Positions 23,901 through 39,379 of a DNA stretch of 64,000 nucleotides are shown piece by piece. The notes under the pieces were generated by a model, which was not told the DNA's origin, searched no databases, and worked only from the letters and a program-made list of their open reading frames with translations. Both the position numbers and the translations under genes were made by a program. Source of the stretch: Pampus argenteus (taxonomy: Eukaryota > Chordata > Actinopteri > Scombriformes > Stromateidae); contig CM072860.1 of assembly GCA_036937835.1 (NCBI GenBank), positions 8,573,001 through 8,637,000 on the forward strand. Reading direction: 5' to 3'. Numbering within the stretch: the first letter of the stretch is position 1; every line of letters begins with the position of its first letter.

Positions 23901-26900
23901 AGATTAGATAAATAGTAGCAAAGGAAATATTGAGTATTGAAGGGACAAAAAAAAAAAAATCTATTTTGCTTTTAGGAAATGCTAGAATGACAAGTTTTCC
24001 ACTTGGAGAGAGAAAAAAGCGTTAAATATGATGATTCAGATTTTATAGGAGGTTAGAAAATCAATTTCCCTGCAAGCCAACGCTGCAATCAAATCAGTTT
24101 CTGCTGCTCCGACTCCAACTCTTCAGTCTTTTACCTTTACCTTTATTTGTTGATGACTATTGTTTGGACTTTAAATCAAGAATCTTTGATTCAATTCATT
24201 TAGCATGATGTCGAAATTTGAAAACAACAGCAAAGTGCACCATGCAGCAAACTAGCTTCAAACCAAAATAAAATAGTCAGAAGCTACTGAAGCTCCCAAC
24301 AGTCTTAATAGTAATATTTAGTAATATTTATGAAATGATGCACACCTTGGGGTGATTGACAAGAAAGGAGGCAGTAATTAGAGTCAACAGTATATCGGTA
24401 CAATCAATGTAGCCTCTGATTCTTTGATAATAATACAGCAGCAGAATAGAGGTGCTCCCGGTGTCCCTCGTAATATAAAAATCAATTAACACCAGCCTGG
24501 AAGCATTTTGCTGCAGTGAAATGAAGCAGTAATTAAACATGGTTGCCTCTGGCCGCTGTGTGTGTGTGTGTGTGTGTTTCTCATAATGAGCGAATCAAGG
24601 GTAAATATTGAAATATTGTGGAGGAAAAATATGATTTATAATAAATGATGTGATTTTATTGGGATTATAACTAATGCTGGTGATGATGCAGTGTCTGGAC
24701 AAAGAGAAAGGTGAAAGGTCGCAAATGGCCAATGGGAATGTAGATTTCCTTCCTTGTTGTTAATGTGAATTTTAATTCATGAATGTATACATTTGCTTTT
24801 AATGGACACATTTCATTTAAGATACAAAAGCAAAATACTATAATAATAATGTAAAAGAAAAGCTGGGGCAGGAATAGAGTGAAGACTCAACTCTAACACA
24901 GCCATCTATGAATGCAGTCTTTCAAACACAGATTTAAAAACACTTTTTGTTTGAATATTGGTGTCAAAGGTCTCTCTTCTCCTACCTCTCTGGAAAGTCT
25001 CTCTGAATTACTTAGAGGAACTGGAAATATTTTTTATTATTTCTGCTAAATATATATCTTCTTGGACTTTGATATTAGTTGCAGTGGGTTAGGAAGTCCA
25101 GCTCTATCTCTACTGTTTCCTGGTCACAACAATAACACAACCTCTCTGCTCTGGGCTCCAGGTGTATCTGTGCCGGCTTTCCTTCACTGGCATGTTGTTC
25201 TCACTCAGTCTGTAGTCAAACTGCTGCCATGGAAAGTTAGAAACAGTGTTGTTTCAAATGACATAAAGCACACTATAAGAAGGAGTAGATACTGGAGTTC
25301 CATCCAGGTAACTCGTATGTAATTTTCGTATGTCTCATTACTGAATAGGAGACTACGCCATGCAATCGCTGTTTACTGAAAGGAAGGAGAATCCTGAGAG
25401 TCTGTCTTCACTCGCAACAGCATCAAATAATGTAGGAGAAAACACAAGCAGTCCGTGCTAGCCAAACACAGTTTTTGTATTGCCCCATGTAGCTGCTGCA
25501 ATCCAAACTGGTTGTGTTTTTGAAGTGGTGGATGTCAGATGTGCGCGGTAACAACCTTACTGCTAAATAAAAACCTCTGCTGAGCTCAACAACTCAACAA
25601 AGATTTTTTTTCCATTAAAAACTAACAACACACAATCTTGCTATGTTTTTGTTCCCTTAGTCAATAATAACTGTTTTGTATGGGCGAAGCTCAAACTTTA
25701 TGGAATCTGTAGTTTTCAACAGTCCTTTCCATAAATAAAAACGTCTGCATCCCCATAACGTAGTCAAAATTAGAAGAAAAAAAAATATATTAAAAAGCAG
25801 TTTAAAAGTTTAGAATATTCTCCTCAAGATTATTATTTTGATTTTTAACATGATGACATTGAGTGATGTTTTATGACATCCTGTCCAGTATTGAAGAAAA
25901 GTTGCCTTTGAGCTGACGTTTGATTTATACATCTGTAGGAAATGTTACTGTCACTCGTTTCAATAATTTCTCTGGAATTGGCTTTTCGATTTGGACTTGA
26001 ACAATCACTTCAGTTCTGCTCATCAAAGCAGTTACTGCTGTCAGTCTCTGACATTTTCTGTGCTTGTACTGCACTCTCTGGATAAAAACACAATATTCAC
26101 ACTGTACTCTGTTCAGAGAGAAACTTTCAATCAGCGCAGCCTCTTGAAATATTTCTGCTGACTATTCATTTATGCATGTTAGAACTAATTTCCATGCGGC
26201 TGATTTTGCTTATGTAATATTTTGGAGTTTACAGGAATTAAACTGCTACCTAGATGTCAATATGGAACGATTCACTCTCAGATTTTGTGGCTTTGCAGTT
26301 TGCAAGTTTCAACCAATTATTCTATTTTACTATTCGTTTGCACATTTTATTCCTTCATCTGACTACATGTCCGGCCGCCTTCCCGTTGGGGAACAAATGA
26401 ACAGTACCACCAAAAGTCGATAACAGTTATATTTTTTGGTTTGAGATATGGGTCCTCAGCAGTTTGCTCTCAAACATCACACGACAGAATGAATGTGTCA
26501 TTTCTGTGCAGGAAGGCCAATCTGATGGCCGGGAGCATCAGAAATGCTGTGCGTTGTTTCCTTGATAAAGTGTTAATATTTCTATCCTCCCCGCTGTTAT
26601 CAGCACTTTACTGTGACTCTGCACCAACTGCAGTGATAGAAAAAAAATCATTTTCCTGCTGACAAAGCCGTTTATATCAGAATCAATTAAAGAAGGAAAT
26701 ATGTTAAATTAATTATTGCATGTATTAAATGTATTCATTATATAGTATTAGTGTGCTAATCATACTCCATAGCTGTGAAATTGACAGCTTCTTTTGTTGC
26801 AGAGTTTAGGGTATTTAACACTTTATTTATTTATTTTTTTGACCTAATGACAGATACACTGTGGGAGTGTACAGATTCCTCGACTGAACTGTTAATGCAG

Positions 26901-29900
26901 TGCTCAGTCAGCTTCAGTCATTCCTCAATGTTAGACATTAGTTTTGGTACATTAAGCAAAATGCATGTGTATGGTATTAAGTTAAGTACCTCAAATTCCT
27001 CAGCGATCTTGGGTCCATCCAGGAACAGCCTGGTGCTGAGACAGTCCACTGGTCCAAAGTTAGCTGGAGACAGATGTGTATACACTTAAAGACTTAAAGA
27101 ACAACCTCTAGTTAAATTCAGTTCCTCTATCAGGCAACCTATTAAACTTGATTCCCATTCTTCAATGATTTGAAATATCAAAATCTGCACACTCACAAGT
27201 AAAGTCTTTATATTCCTGGAACACCTTCGGGTACATGGCTGCTGACATCACATCTTCAGGGGTTATTTCATCACCGTGACTGGCTCGGAGCCCCTCCTCC
27301 AGGGCCTTGAAGTCCATAGGTGGCAGAGAGGCGCCAGGGCGGCCCTCAATACGGGGGAGGGACTTCAGCACCTGGGGTGGGAGGTTAAAAAGAGAAGATG
27401 GGTCAGTTTTTATAGGAAGATGAAACAAGAGGAGACACAACAAATGATGTGAGAGAGAAAAGGAGGGAGTTATTTTCATAGAATTATACTTTCAAAAGTG
27501 TTTTTCCCGTGGTAAGCTAAAGCATGTGGTATGTATAAAATGCTGGTAAAACCTTCACAACCATACATCTTGATAAAAGCTGCAACCTGGCGAAGCACTG
27601 AAGAGACACTTAGGCTGAGGAGGAGGAGGAAGATAAAGACACATGGGGAGATGATTTCAGGGAAGAAATACTTCAAACAGGAGAGAAACACTTGAAATGC
27701 AGACAATATAAAACTTGTTAATGCAAGTTATTTCTGAATTTGCATAAAAGTGGCGCCACTGTTCTGTCAGGATCTGCAGTGACTTCCACGTTCTCTTTTC
27801 CTATCCTGTAAAGAACCACCAGCCCATCACAGATGACTGCATTGCTGCTTACATGACACATCATTCTTGTTCCTTTGAAACAGTAAAGGATAGAGACAGA
27901 CAGGAAGAGAGGACGAAAGAAAAGAAGGAAGGAAAAATACTGGAGGAAAGTGGAGGATGCCATAAGACTAATGATGACATTTTCTCTGGCCGCAGCCGTT
28001 GGTATCTGACTTGTAGAGACAATCGATCTGAGGCTACTAATAATGTCTAGTGATGAGATTATTATCAAGACAAGCATTTTAATGCCCGTTTTGTTTTGAT
28101 TTTCTTTGGCTTGTGATGGCACAGAACCTACACAGGCTCAGAGGGAGGGTTAGTTGCAGGAATCTCCACACAATTAATCTATTTAGTCTGCCTCAGCACT
28201 TTAGGAAATATTTCTGAAAACAGCATAAGCTGGAAGCAAAGCTTTTTGTGCTACCGACCTGGGGGGGCGGGGTGCATCTTTGCTTATCTCAGGTCATAAG
28301 ACTCATTGCCCAAGCTAATGTGTTAAGTACTATATTGTATTGTAAAATCATTCTGTAGATTTACATTAATTTGCACTTTGTCAAATTAAACATTCAACTG
28401 ATTGTGTGTCTCCTGTGTGCATACATCTGCACAGTGTTTGTGATTGTGCGTGCCTGCTGTATTCCAGTCAATGTGTGTTTCATATCTCTGCTGTCTTTTT
28501 GTGCCCAGTGCAATGCTATTAGTCACAGAGCTAACAGTTCAAAGATAGCTGACTCATTTTGTGTGTGTGTGTGTGTGAGAGACTTCAAAGATGGCAGGCT
28601 CATTGGAGTCCCTGCTCATTAACGTTGCATCCTCTGAGGATGTCTTACACCTCAACTGCTTGATTGTTTAAGTGTGGGACACAGAGTGTGTGTGTGTGTG
28701 TGTGTGTGACTGCATTAACAGATGAAGGAAAGACAAACTCTTCCTTCAAGGTTATTTGCTCTCTCTCATCATTTCTCTTACAGCCACTCCACAAAACACT
28801 CCCGCTGTCTTTGTTATTTTCAACGACTTGTTCTTTTCCTTTCTTCTTAAGTGCAGTGCTCTGAGGGATGTGCTGTATTTTACAATAATCTTGTTCCTTG
28901 AATTTACTTTCTTTATGACTCCTTATTCCCTATTTCCCTATTCTATCTCCATAGCCCCATCCATCCATCCACCCACTGCCCCCCCCTCTTTCTCCCCTTT
29001 GCCCTCCTGTCTTGTTTTCCTCTACCTTGTCCATTCGCGCTGTCTGCCCACACTTCAAATGAACTGAGCATGAGAGAACTAAGATATGGATATGCTTCAA
29101 TTACCGCTTTGTGTTTTGAAGAGTTTTCCACATGCATGTAATCTTGAATGCATGTGAGAGCCTGTGATATAACACCAGGATGACTGCACACCAACTAATT
29201 AATGACACCAAAGCTTCATTAAAGAAACATTACTTTTTCTATGCTGCTTGCATGCATAAAAACCTTTAGCTATAGCACATAGGGATGATTATATCTTACT
29301 GTTTTGCATGCAACAAAGAAAATATATAGCTGATCATCAGTAAAACAATTGCAAATCTTGCAATAATATCCAAATACACAGATAAACGCTGTTACAGATG
29401 AAGTGAAGCAGTAGTAAATGATGGTCAATGACTGACTGAGACACTTACTTTCAAAACTAAAGCTATTTTAGGAAGGTAATTTAATAAATACAACCATGTT
29501 TTACTTTTTCCTTTAAACTTTAACTTGTTTTGACAGCAAACATTTTGATTTATGCTTCAAATGTAACCTAAGATATGCAATGAGCGACGGTGACATTTAT
29601 CAGATTTACCTTCAAACCTACAGCTTGCATATGAAAACATTGGTTTGTACCAAAGCTGAACTCTGAGAGCTCATTCTTTAGAGAGCTGTGTGTGAAAAAG
29701 CCTCGGAGTGTTTTAAGTATCCAGGGTGGATTGTCTCTTGCATGCAGAGTTGTTGTCATGGTTTAAATGTCTGTAGGGTGGATTTAGAGGATTGACATTT
29801 TTGGCTGAGGTGAGACTTTGGCAGCAGTCTTACATGTGTGTTGAGGATTTACTTTGAACACTATAATGCATTGTTTATATGTTCAATGAATAGTACAAGC

Positions 29901-32017
29901 TGGGTGAGCTGCATGGAAAATGGGCAATACATAAAACATCTGTGAGGGAAGAAAATCAAAGGCCACAAAACGTAGATGTTTGCATTATGTATACTCAAAG
30001 TAGGATCCCTGTGCTGAACAAATATGAAGAGCAGAAATGGGAAGATCTGATTTTACAGGCAAGCACACCAAAGCTATTCACTGTCTTATTCGTTTAATAG
30101 GAATGGACTCCCATGACACATTTTTGAGATACAGGAGAAAGATGGAGAGACACTAATGCAGAGGTGGCAGACAGAGGGTTGGATAGTGTGTGTCAAAACT
30201 GAAAAATCACTGTGACTGTGAAGGGTGGGACTGCCTGGAAAGCTATCGCTGTAAACGACAAACATTTGATCATATAATCTCCTAACTGTACACCACGGTA
30301 AAGAGGCGGGGAGAAAGGGCGAATTCATAGGAAAGGAGACAGAATGACAGGTGTTAGTTTCACAGACGGGTAAACAAAGAGGAGGAAAGATGTGAGGGAC
30401 AAAAAGTAACTGCAGGCAAATAAATAGGGATAAACATACTGTATGAATGGATGAAAGACAGATTATAAAGCCAAATATAAAGAAGAAGTAGACGATAATA
30501 AAAAATGACCATCAGCTTAATTAAGTTCTGTTCATGAAAAGAAACGCGTATTATTCTCTAGCTTCTGTAATAGTTACAGGCTCTGCAAAAATGTGTGAAA
30601 ATGCATAGTTGCAAAATTCTAACCCACAAACGGTGACATTGTGAGTGTCTTGTGTAAAAGTGCAGACAGGGATAATGAAATGTCATTATTGTCAACGGGG
30701 GGTCAAGTCTTTGCGGATCAATGTCAGCGGGCTTTTGGAAGAATGTGACAAATTTGCCTTTACTCGTGCATGTATGTGTTGCAGCCGTGAGGAGGAGGAG
30801 TCAGGAGAAACAGGTGGAGGTAAAGAAACACAGGAGATGACAGGACATCGCATTTTCAGTGTCCTCCTGCAGACTTGCATTGCTTAAATTCATATGTGAG
30901 AAAGAAAATCAGGAGGAAGAAGTTGCATGTGTGTATTTACAGGACAACCTGCAGTACCTTAGATCTAAGCGGCTCTGGGAATCCTCCATGTGGTATTCCA
31001 ATGAATCCCTGCAGGAATTCAACCACAGACAGAGGGAAGGACAACTCATCTGCTCTCTCCTCCACTTCAGCCCTGGTCAGGTTGTTCTGCACCATGAACT
31101 GGGCCAAGTCGCCCACGATCTTTGAGGATGGAGTCACCTGAGAGAGAGGGGGGGAAAAAACAAATGTTAAAGCCCTTTTTTTGTGAGAAGAGTTAATACT
31201 ATCTCATATCAGCTTGCTGTAATGTTTTTCACCACAGGCTGAGCACAAGATAATCGAGTACATATGATATATCAGTATGCTTAGGACAAGCAGGCCATTA
31301 TTTCTCTCTAGTACACGACCACCGTTGATCTAACAAACATCAGCACTGTACAGAAAACACACAGTGAATATATTCATATATAACAGATTTCCATTGTTTT
31401 TAGGTTGTTGTTGTTGTTTTTAGAGTCTACCATTTTTCTCTGAACAATCCTACGCGGGTCCCTGTCCAGGTAGGAATGCACTTCCACAGTAATTTTGCCG
31501 AAAGAGAGAGAAGTGGTGTCAGAGTCTTTGTTTTAATGAAGATACTGTCTACAAAGATTAAGCACTGAGTGACCCAGAGGAAAGAGAAGGCCAGGAGAGC
31601 AGAATGAGAAATGAAAAGATGTTTACATCCATATAGTCCCTTAAACCATTTGGTTTGGGAGTCATGAACAAAACTACACAGGTCGTCTGTGTGAAAAAAC
31701 ACAGTGAAGAAGAAGAAAACATTCATTAAAATCACATGTATTCATTCTTACATTATTTATAATGGCATATCATTATGGTAATAGCAACCCTTATTTGCAT
31801 AATGGTGATAAGTAGAGTTTTTTGACTGGGAATAGGACACTGATGCAAATATCAATTGCGCACATAACTCCTCTTTCATGATGAATGGATAAACAGATTT
31901 AAGGCTTCCTGTTCACTTCCACTTGCTACTTGAGTGTGAGAGTGAGTGTGAGAGAGTGAGAGTGAGAGAGAGAGTAAGAGAGTGAGAGTGAGAGTGAAAG
32001 AGAGAGAGAGGGAGAGA

Positions 32018-32075
<58 letters not shown>

Positions 32076-35000
32076 CACCTGACAACCATCTTCAGGTAAC
32101 TCGCACACAGACACTACTTTTTGTTTCATCATAAAATGACAGAAATTATCAAAAGGTGAATAGAGGGAATAGAGAAATATGTCAGGAAACTTCCAGTCTC
32201 ATCTCAGGACCCAGCCTCTTTAAAATTTAAAACTATTCTCACATTTCTAGATCCAGCTAGCAGATCCTGTTTTTGAGCTTGACTCATAGCTGTAAACTTA
32301 GGCATTGACAGCTGAAGGACTGCAGAGAACAAAGACTGGCCGTGTGCCTATTTTCGTGGTAATTAGTGCACTCTGCTGATATCTGATGACAGAGAGAGAG
32401 AGAAAGAAGAGAGAACGGGTGAACAAATATAGATCAACTAGACATTCCCCAAAGAATTCCTCAACATAGGACTCGACACCGATCTCTAAGAGATGTGACG
32501 CCAAATATCCAGAGTGAGACACGACGCACACATATGTACTCACACACAAACACTGCTGTGGGATTACCACAGCCTCCTGGGACTTGGGTGCCTATGAGGC
32601 GAGCTGAGCTTCAGGGATCGCTTTAGTCTTTGAACAAGCACAGGCGACCGGTGTGTGTGTGTGTGTGCGCGTGTGTGAGCGTGTGTGTGTGCGCGTGTGT
32701 GAGTGCGTCAGTGCCTTTGGTCTTTAGAGATGACAAGACTACCAACCACCTGATTCTGTTACCTGTCATAGATAGAAAATTACATCACTGCCAACAAAGC
32801 AGTGCTAATAATACAATACTACACTTTGGTATAAATATACTAAAGAATATTCTGTATGTAGTATATTATTATTTATATTTATATTATTGTTTTTGTCATT
32901 AGAATCACCAGGTGTAGTACTGCTGCGATATAGTATTGCAGTCAAAAAATAAAGTAATAAAATAAAGAAAGGTTGAATATCTTAAAAAAAACAACAAAGA
33001 AACTTCTTTCACACTTCATCTCCTTAATTTGTTTAGGGTATGGTGATAATATTTCTACTTAATTTCATGTCAATCCATCCAATAATTGTTGAGATATGGT
33101 GGACTGAGAAAGATGAATTGGCATCGCCACCGCTAAAGCTACGCCGCTAGCAAGTTATAACAGCAGAGTGATCTTGTCAGTCTTGAATCTACAGTGACTT
33201 ACTGCATGTGCTGGTTATTATGGCATCTGTTATAATAACCATTTCACCGCGATAATCTCCCAGTTACACAATGCATCTTTCAAAAAAAAAAAAAAAAAAG
33301 ACTGCACTTGTACGTTTTCAAGAAGGAGCCTTGTAAAGCAAATCAGTGCTTTCCCAGCAAAATGGAAGAAAGAAAAGCTTCCTGCTGATTGGAACAAGCG
33401 CACACTTCCCTTCAGCACGCCCCTGCTGCAACACCTAAAGCTCTCTTTGATTAGGTTTGTGAATAGAGCAGATAATGATACATTGCTTTTACAGAATGAC
33501 TGTTTACAGAAAAGCTTAAGAGATTTGAATGGGCTGTTGAAATCCCCGGATAGGCCATTAACTCGGTGTAACAGTGGAACAAAAGTTTATTGCTGAGTTA
33601 CTTGAAATGTGTCTAAAACACAGGAAAGCAGCATAATTGCGCATTTCCCTTGTGTACCTTCACCTCTTTCTCCATTGTTTATTCTGTCTTTGTCTCCCGA
33701 GTCCATTTTTCTCACGCTTTTACTGCAAAGTTAAGAATTGTTGCTCTTCTCTTCATCCGTCTTCATGAATCATGGTTTTTACTCTATTCCTCTCTAACTC
33801 TCCTAACCATCTTGTGTCTTCACACTAAAAACTAAGATGTTGACCTCCCCCTCCCTCCCCGTTTCTCATCCCTCCACAGTAACATCAGTGTCAGCGAGAT
33901 CTTTACTCTCATTATCAATCTCTCTTGATGAATCACCACCTCCAACTTTCTCTGGACACTTTACACACGTGAAAAGAAAATCTCATTTTCAACTGTGTCT
34001 GTGAGTGAAATATGTGAGAGTTTCTCTATATTTTTAGACGAGGAGTGAGGTAAATCACATCCTGGTCACAAAGGATTAGAACAATCTGATTTCCTCTGTT
34101 CCTGTGTGAAGCTAAGTTCAGAGTTGTTCGACTTTGCTTGATCCCCCTCAGTCTTTAACTGATATGATGCCTTTCATATAACACACTTCAGTTTATCTGG
34201 ATTTCAAAATGTTCTATTTGGTAACTTTTTCTCTCCACAATCAAAAACTATTAATTTACTGTGTTTTTTTTTTTTGCTAGACAGCTAATGATCATATTTT
34301 CTTACTGTCTGCAGAGACTAAACAGCCATGACAGTGACTCTGAATCTGAAAATGCTTATTGTGAAGAAAACCAAAGAGATAGATTGAAGTTGAGGTCGAG
34401 GTTTACAGCAGCAGTGAAGTTACAGGGATAATTGGCCAAAGGACGGTGTCAGAATAAAGGTCTTGGAAACCTCTATCAGAAGGGTTTATCGTGTTGTGAG
34501 CAGGAACGTGTTAGTGGTGTGTGTGTGTGTGTGTGTGTGTGAGGATGGTGTGAGCAGAAAGATCAACATAAGTCACCTGTAAAGTGTCATGAGAAAAGTT
34601 GTGAAAAATGAGAGCTTTATGTTTTTCTGAACATTTAGGTTTAAACTGACTATAGTATGTATGTACTGGTCGTCAGTTCAGACATCATAAATGCAAAGTC
34701 AGTAGACTTGATGGATGTTGTTAATTTAGCAGGTAATTAGTCATAATCCAAAGTATATACACATTTAAATTTTAACCTTTCTACTTCATCCATAGTGGTG
34801 CTAGTGGAGTCTTCAATGCGATCGATACAATAATTGTTGTCCAACCACCACTGGCAAAAAACAAATGCACTTGATATTACCTGAGAGCTATTCAACTAAG
34901 GTGCTGTATAGCTAGCAATCCTTTCTCATCATTTATATATTTATATAACATTTCTGAATATAATGATTGGTGTCGAATTGGTGTCATCAATTCTAAATAT

Positions 35001-35404
35001 CCATTTACAAATTCATTATCTACATATAAAGAGACATTTTTAACCAAACAATCTTTAAATACTAAGCAAATTGTCAAAAATAAAAAATGTATTTCCATGC
35101 TTTACTAATTCCATATGGCATCATTCACAGTTGAACAACTGGAAACATCAAATGCCTCTCCACATTTAGTAGTGTTGTTGATTCCTCTCAGTGGATCTTT
35201 AAATGTCTCTCTCTCTCTCTCTCCACCCCTTCAACTCATCTGCAACCTCGTATATACCACCTCATACAGGTTAATATGATCACACATAACACCTTCATCC
35301 ACCTCCACCAGCTCTTCTATTCTTAATACCTTCATGCTCTCTCTCTCTCACTCTCACTAAGTAGTCCTGCATGACTCCTGGCAGCAGACGTTTAGTACAG
35401 TGTA

Positions 35405-35435
<31 letters not shown>

Positions 35436-35798
35436 ACTTCAGTCACTTTAAAGGACAGGTTGAATATAAGTCTATGTAAATACACTAAAAGTGTGTATGT
35501 GTGAGTGTGAGAAAGAGAAAACATGGCACAAATCTTGTGTGTGTTTGTCTCTGATGTGCTCACATTCGTTTTGAAATTCAACTATATCCATACCTGAACA
35601 CCCCTAATGGGAGAAGGATTATATCATTGATCGAGATGTTGTATGTCTGCATCTGTGTGAGTGTATGCAAAGAAGAAGGAAGTATACACAGTACACACAC
35701 ACACACACACACACAAGCTAGCCAGCGGGGCAGGAGCAGAGTGAAGAATGGTACCTGTCAGGAGAGGAGCAGACAGGAGAGAGGAGCGATAACGAGAG

Positions 35799-35836
<38 letters not shown>

Positions 35837-36217
35837 GGGGGGGAGGGGGGCGTGGCGTTAGAAAGATTAGGGGTACATGAAGGAAGTCTAATCGAAATGA
35901 GGGAAGATGGGAGGCAGCGATGAAGGAGGAGATGAGATGAAATGAAAGTGGAGAGGCAAAGCAGGGTAGAGACCAGAAGACAGGATGATGGAGAGAGTGA
36001 CAAGAAGAGTAAGAGGGGAAGAAAGAAAGGGATGGACAGAATGATAAAGTGAGGGGAGGAGAGACAGAGGCAAACAGACACAAGCAATACACATCTGGAG
36101 CCCCACATGCAAGTAAGACAGACAGTGTGTTTTAAGACTGTGGAGGTGAGTGAATATGTGCCTGTAATTGCAAAAGGAAAGTGACAGAGTAAGAGAGAAA
36201 GACAGAATACACACATG

Positions 36218-36249
<32 letters not shown>

Positions 36250-39200
36250 CTCTCCTCATTTTGACAAGCTTATGTTGTGACAGATGTAGCAAAGTGAGAA
36301 AGAAAAGAGCACGAAAACAGAAAAAGTAGTCAAACCTGCTAAAGACTAGACAGTTTTATTATGCTGAAACAAACAGAGCTCTAAACAGTTGGTCAATTAA
36401 AGTAATTTTTTAATCCATAAATTGTATTATTTATGTAATATTTTCTGGTTATCATATATACGTCTTCTTAATTTTATTGACATTTTAAATTTGTGAGCTA
36501 TTATTGCATTTATATGTTTATCACCCCCCTTTTATCCAGACCAGATTTTTCTCAGGTTTCAGGTTTTAATGAGTCCCTGAAGTCTCCTTGTGCATTTAGC
36601 CCAGATTTGACAAGTCCAAGTACAGTGTTTTTAATTAAACATAGTCTAAACTGTTTTTTATTATTTAATATAAATAATATTATATGTACAATAATATAAA
36701 TGTAAAATCTGCACTCATGTGAAGCATAGTGTATTGATGCGTTGTATGCAGTTAAGTACCTGCAACACTACATGTGTTATGTGATGTGCTGCTTCAGTAC
36801 AAATATTACTGGCACCACTAAGAAAACTGTAAAAATCTCATGCTGTCGTCATGTTTACAAGATACTGAAAATGATTGTTGACTTGATACTGTAATCGCTG
36901 TTATGTTATGTAAATATCTCAAGTACTTATGAAACAAAAACTCACAAGACCAACTTAGTGTTTAGTATTATATTATTAAAACGGGGCCTGTAGGCATCTT
37001 TTCATGTATGTTTTGCCCGATTTCTCTGCTGCTTTAGCTAATTCACCCTCAAGCAAAAATAATAAGTAGCTTCAGAAGTAGCAGTGATAACTTGTTACCA
37101 TCTTCACTTCAACATAATATTATTCACATGATATTACAACAAGTGACCAGGACAATGATGAGAAAAGGAGGACAGAACATCCTCCAGTATCTCACCGCTC
37201 AGTCAAATCACAGGTTCTTTTTTCCCCCCACCAAGGTTTCTTCACCAGACAGACTTTTACATTTTTTTTTCCTTTATGGTTTTTTAGTTTCTTCCAGACA
37301 GCAGCACTGAATGTCAGCACAGTCATCCGTTTTAAATAAAGAACGAGAAAAATGCAGCGTAAAGCAAATAAAACAATGAAATATTTAAGATGACAATATG
37401 TTTGTTTGACAATATTAAATTATGCAAAACAACAAAATACAAAATAACTATTTTAAGACTTGTGGCGGATGTGATATATTTGAAAATGCAGTAGCTTCAA
37501 TTTAAATGTAGAAATCCCTCACAAAAGCCTCAAGAGGCTAAGATCAGTCGTACAGTACATACAACATCCTGATGCATCTCTATGCTGCCTCTGCTTTCCT
37601 TTGTGATTCACATACATTTAACAAGCGCATACACACATACAGTTGACCCCAACCTGTGCTTGACTTACTGCCCACATCACACACGTGCTGGCTGCACCTG
37701 CATCACCGTAGCAAGCAGTGAGGCAAACATCCCCAGCCACTGTACAAACAGGCTCCATGGGATGCTGCATTATACATTAACAGGCATGTTAATCGTGTTA
37801 ATCATCTCTGACCTCAAACTTTCCCAATAAACTCAACACCATTAAGAAAACTCAAGAGATGATGGATAATTTTATACTACCCCTTCATTTTGCCGAGTTT
37901 ATAATTGTAAATTAAGTGCATGGATTTAGGCAGATTTACATTGGTTTCACAGCAGGCAGTGCAATGATTATACTAAGTTGCACATCTGGAAGTAATATTA
38001 ATCTGATCTAAATAGTCAGGCTCGTGAGCATTTATGGAATCAATTTTAAGTCTTGTAGTCTCCGATTTTCTTTAGATGTCATTAGAATATGCTTATAAAT
38101 CATCTTTTTTTCCACTTTTAACCAGGAAACTGTGTCAATTTAGATACATCCTGTACAAATATCTTGATTTCTTACTTCAGGACATGGCACACACTGCTAA
38201 AACGACCAAACATCATTAAAAAAAATTGAATCTTTAATTCAAAGTAGCCACCTTTTGAAGATATAACGGCCAAACAGCCGTGTGGCATTCTGTTGGATCA
38301 TTATTGTGTTGCTGTGGGATGAACTGTCTCTACCTCATGTCTATATCTAACAAGCACACTCTTTCCCCCTTATTGACAAGCCAACAGTGGGAAAGATGCA
38401 GCCATTGTCAAGCTAACAGGATACAACAGAGAGCATAGCAGAACCCGTAGGCACATTAAGCCAACATTGGCTTGTGCAGTGAAGCCCACTGAGCCTTAAT
38501 TGAATTGATAGAGAGCATGGGGAGAGGGGTAAGGGAGGTTGGGTGGAGAGGAATTGCTGAGGAAAACAAAAAGGGGGAAAGAAAATTAGGGAGAAGGGAC
38601 AAGAGAAGGAAGATTGAGAGAGATGGAGAGAAAGAGTGTGAAGAAAAAGAGAAAAGTAGGTAGAGAGTAATAGTAAATGAATGAAAAAAGAGAAAGGAGC
38701 AAAAGAAAAGAGAGAGGGCAGCTTGATAAAGAAAGAATGCAAATGAGAGAACAAAATAATTAGAGTCGGTGTGAACACGGTGAAAGAGGGATGAATCTAC
38801 TACTAAGCTGTGATGGTAAATAATGAAGGGAGAAAAACAAAGGAATTAATGAAAGATAATGAAAAACAAAAAGGCAGGCAGGGGGTGAGTTTAGGCTGGG
38901 AATTAAACTTTTGATGGCAGAATTGGCAATTGGGCTCCATCCCCATTACTACTATTAATTTGCCCTACAGGAAATCAACTAAAAAACTAGTTCAGTGTAC
39001 CCAAATTAACAGAGTAGGGCAGTACAAATAAGAAAAAAATATCTCTCACTGCCGAGAGTCCTGAACATCCTCTGCAACACGACACACACACTGTTGTTGG
39101 CTTTGTGTGTGCGGGTTTGTTTATTTTCCTACTTGTTTAATCTGTATTCTGTATGATGGGATCATATTATGAGCTATTTTAAGTAACGTGCTGCTCTTGA

Positions 39201-39343
39201 ATCATAGGGTTTGCAATTCGGTCTCGTCTGCCAAGTCAAATTAGCATTTTATGGCTTCAATAACTGCCGAGATGGCTGTGAAGACGAGTCTCATCGGAAA
39301 CCTGCAGGTCACACTGCTGACACAGCATACGTTCAGCACAGCA

Positions 39344-39379
<36 letters not shown>

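Noticed and set aside
27718..28122. 134-codon minus-strand ORF
   Set aside because: Intronic, no recognised domain and no splice or promoter support. I cannot exclude a chance frame.
30859..31141. Two plus-strand ORFs of 88 codons
   Set aside because: They are antisense shadows of pc coding exon 10.
35718..36292. Overlapping minus-strand ORFs of 124, 160 and 134 codons
   Set aside because: They are Ser/Leu/Cys-rich read-outs of purine-rich intron sequence and TG repeats, with similar openness in several frames.
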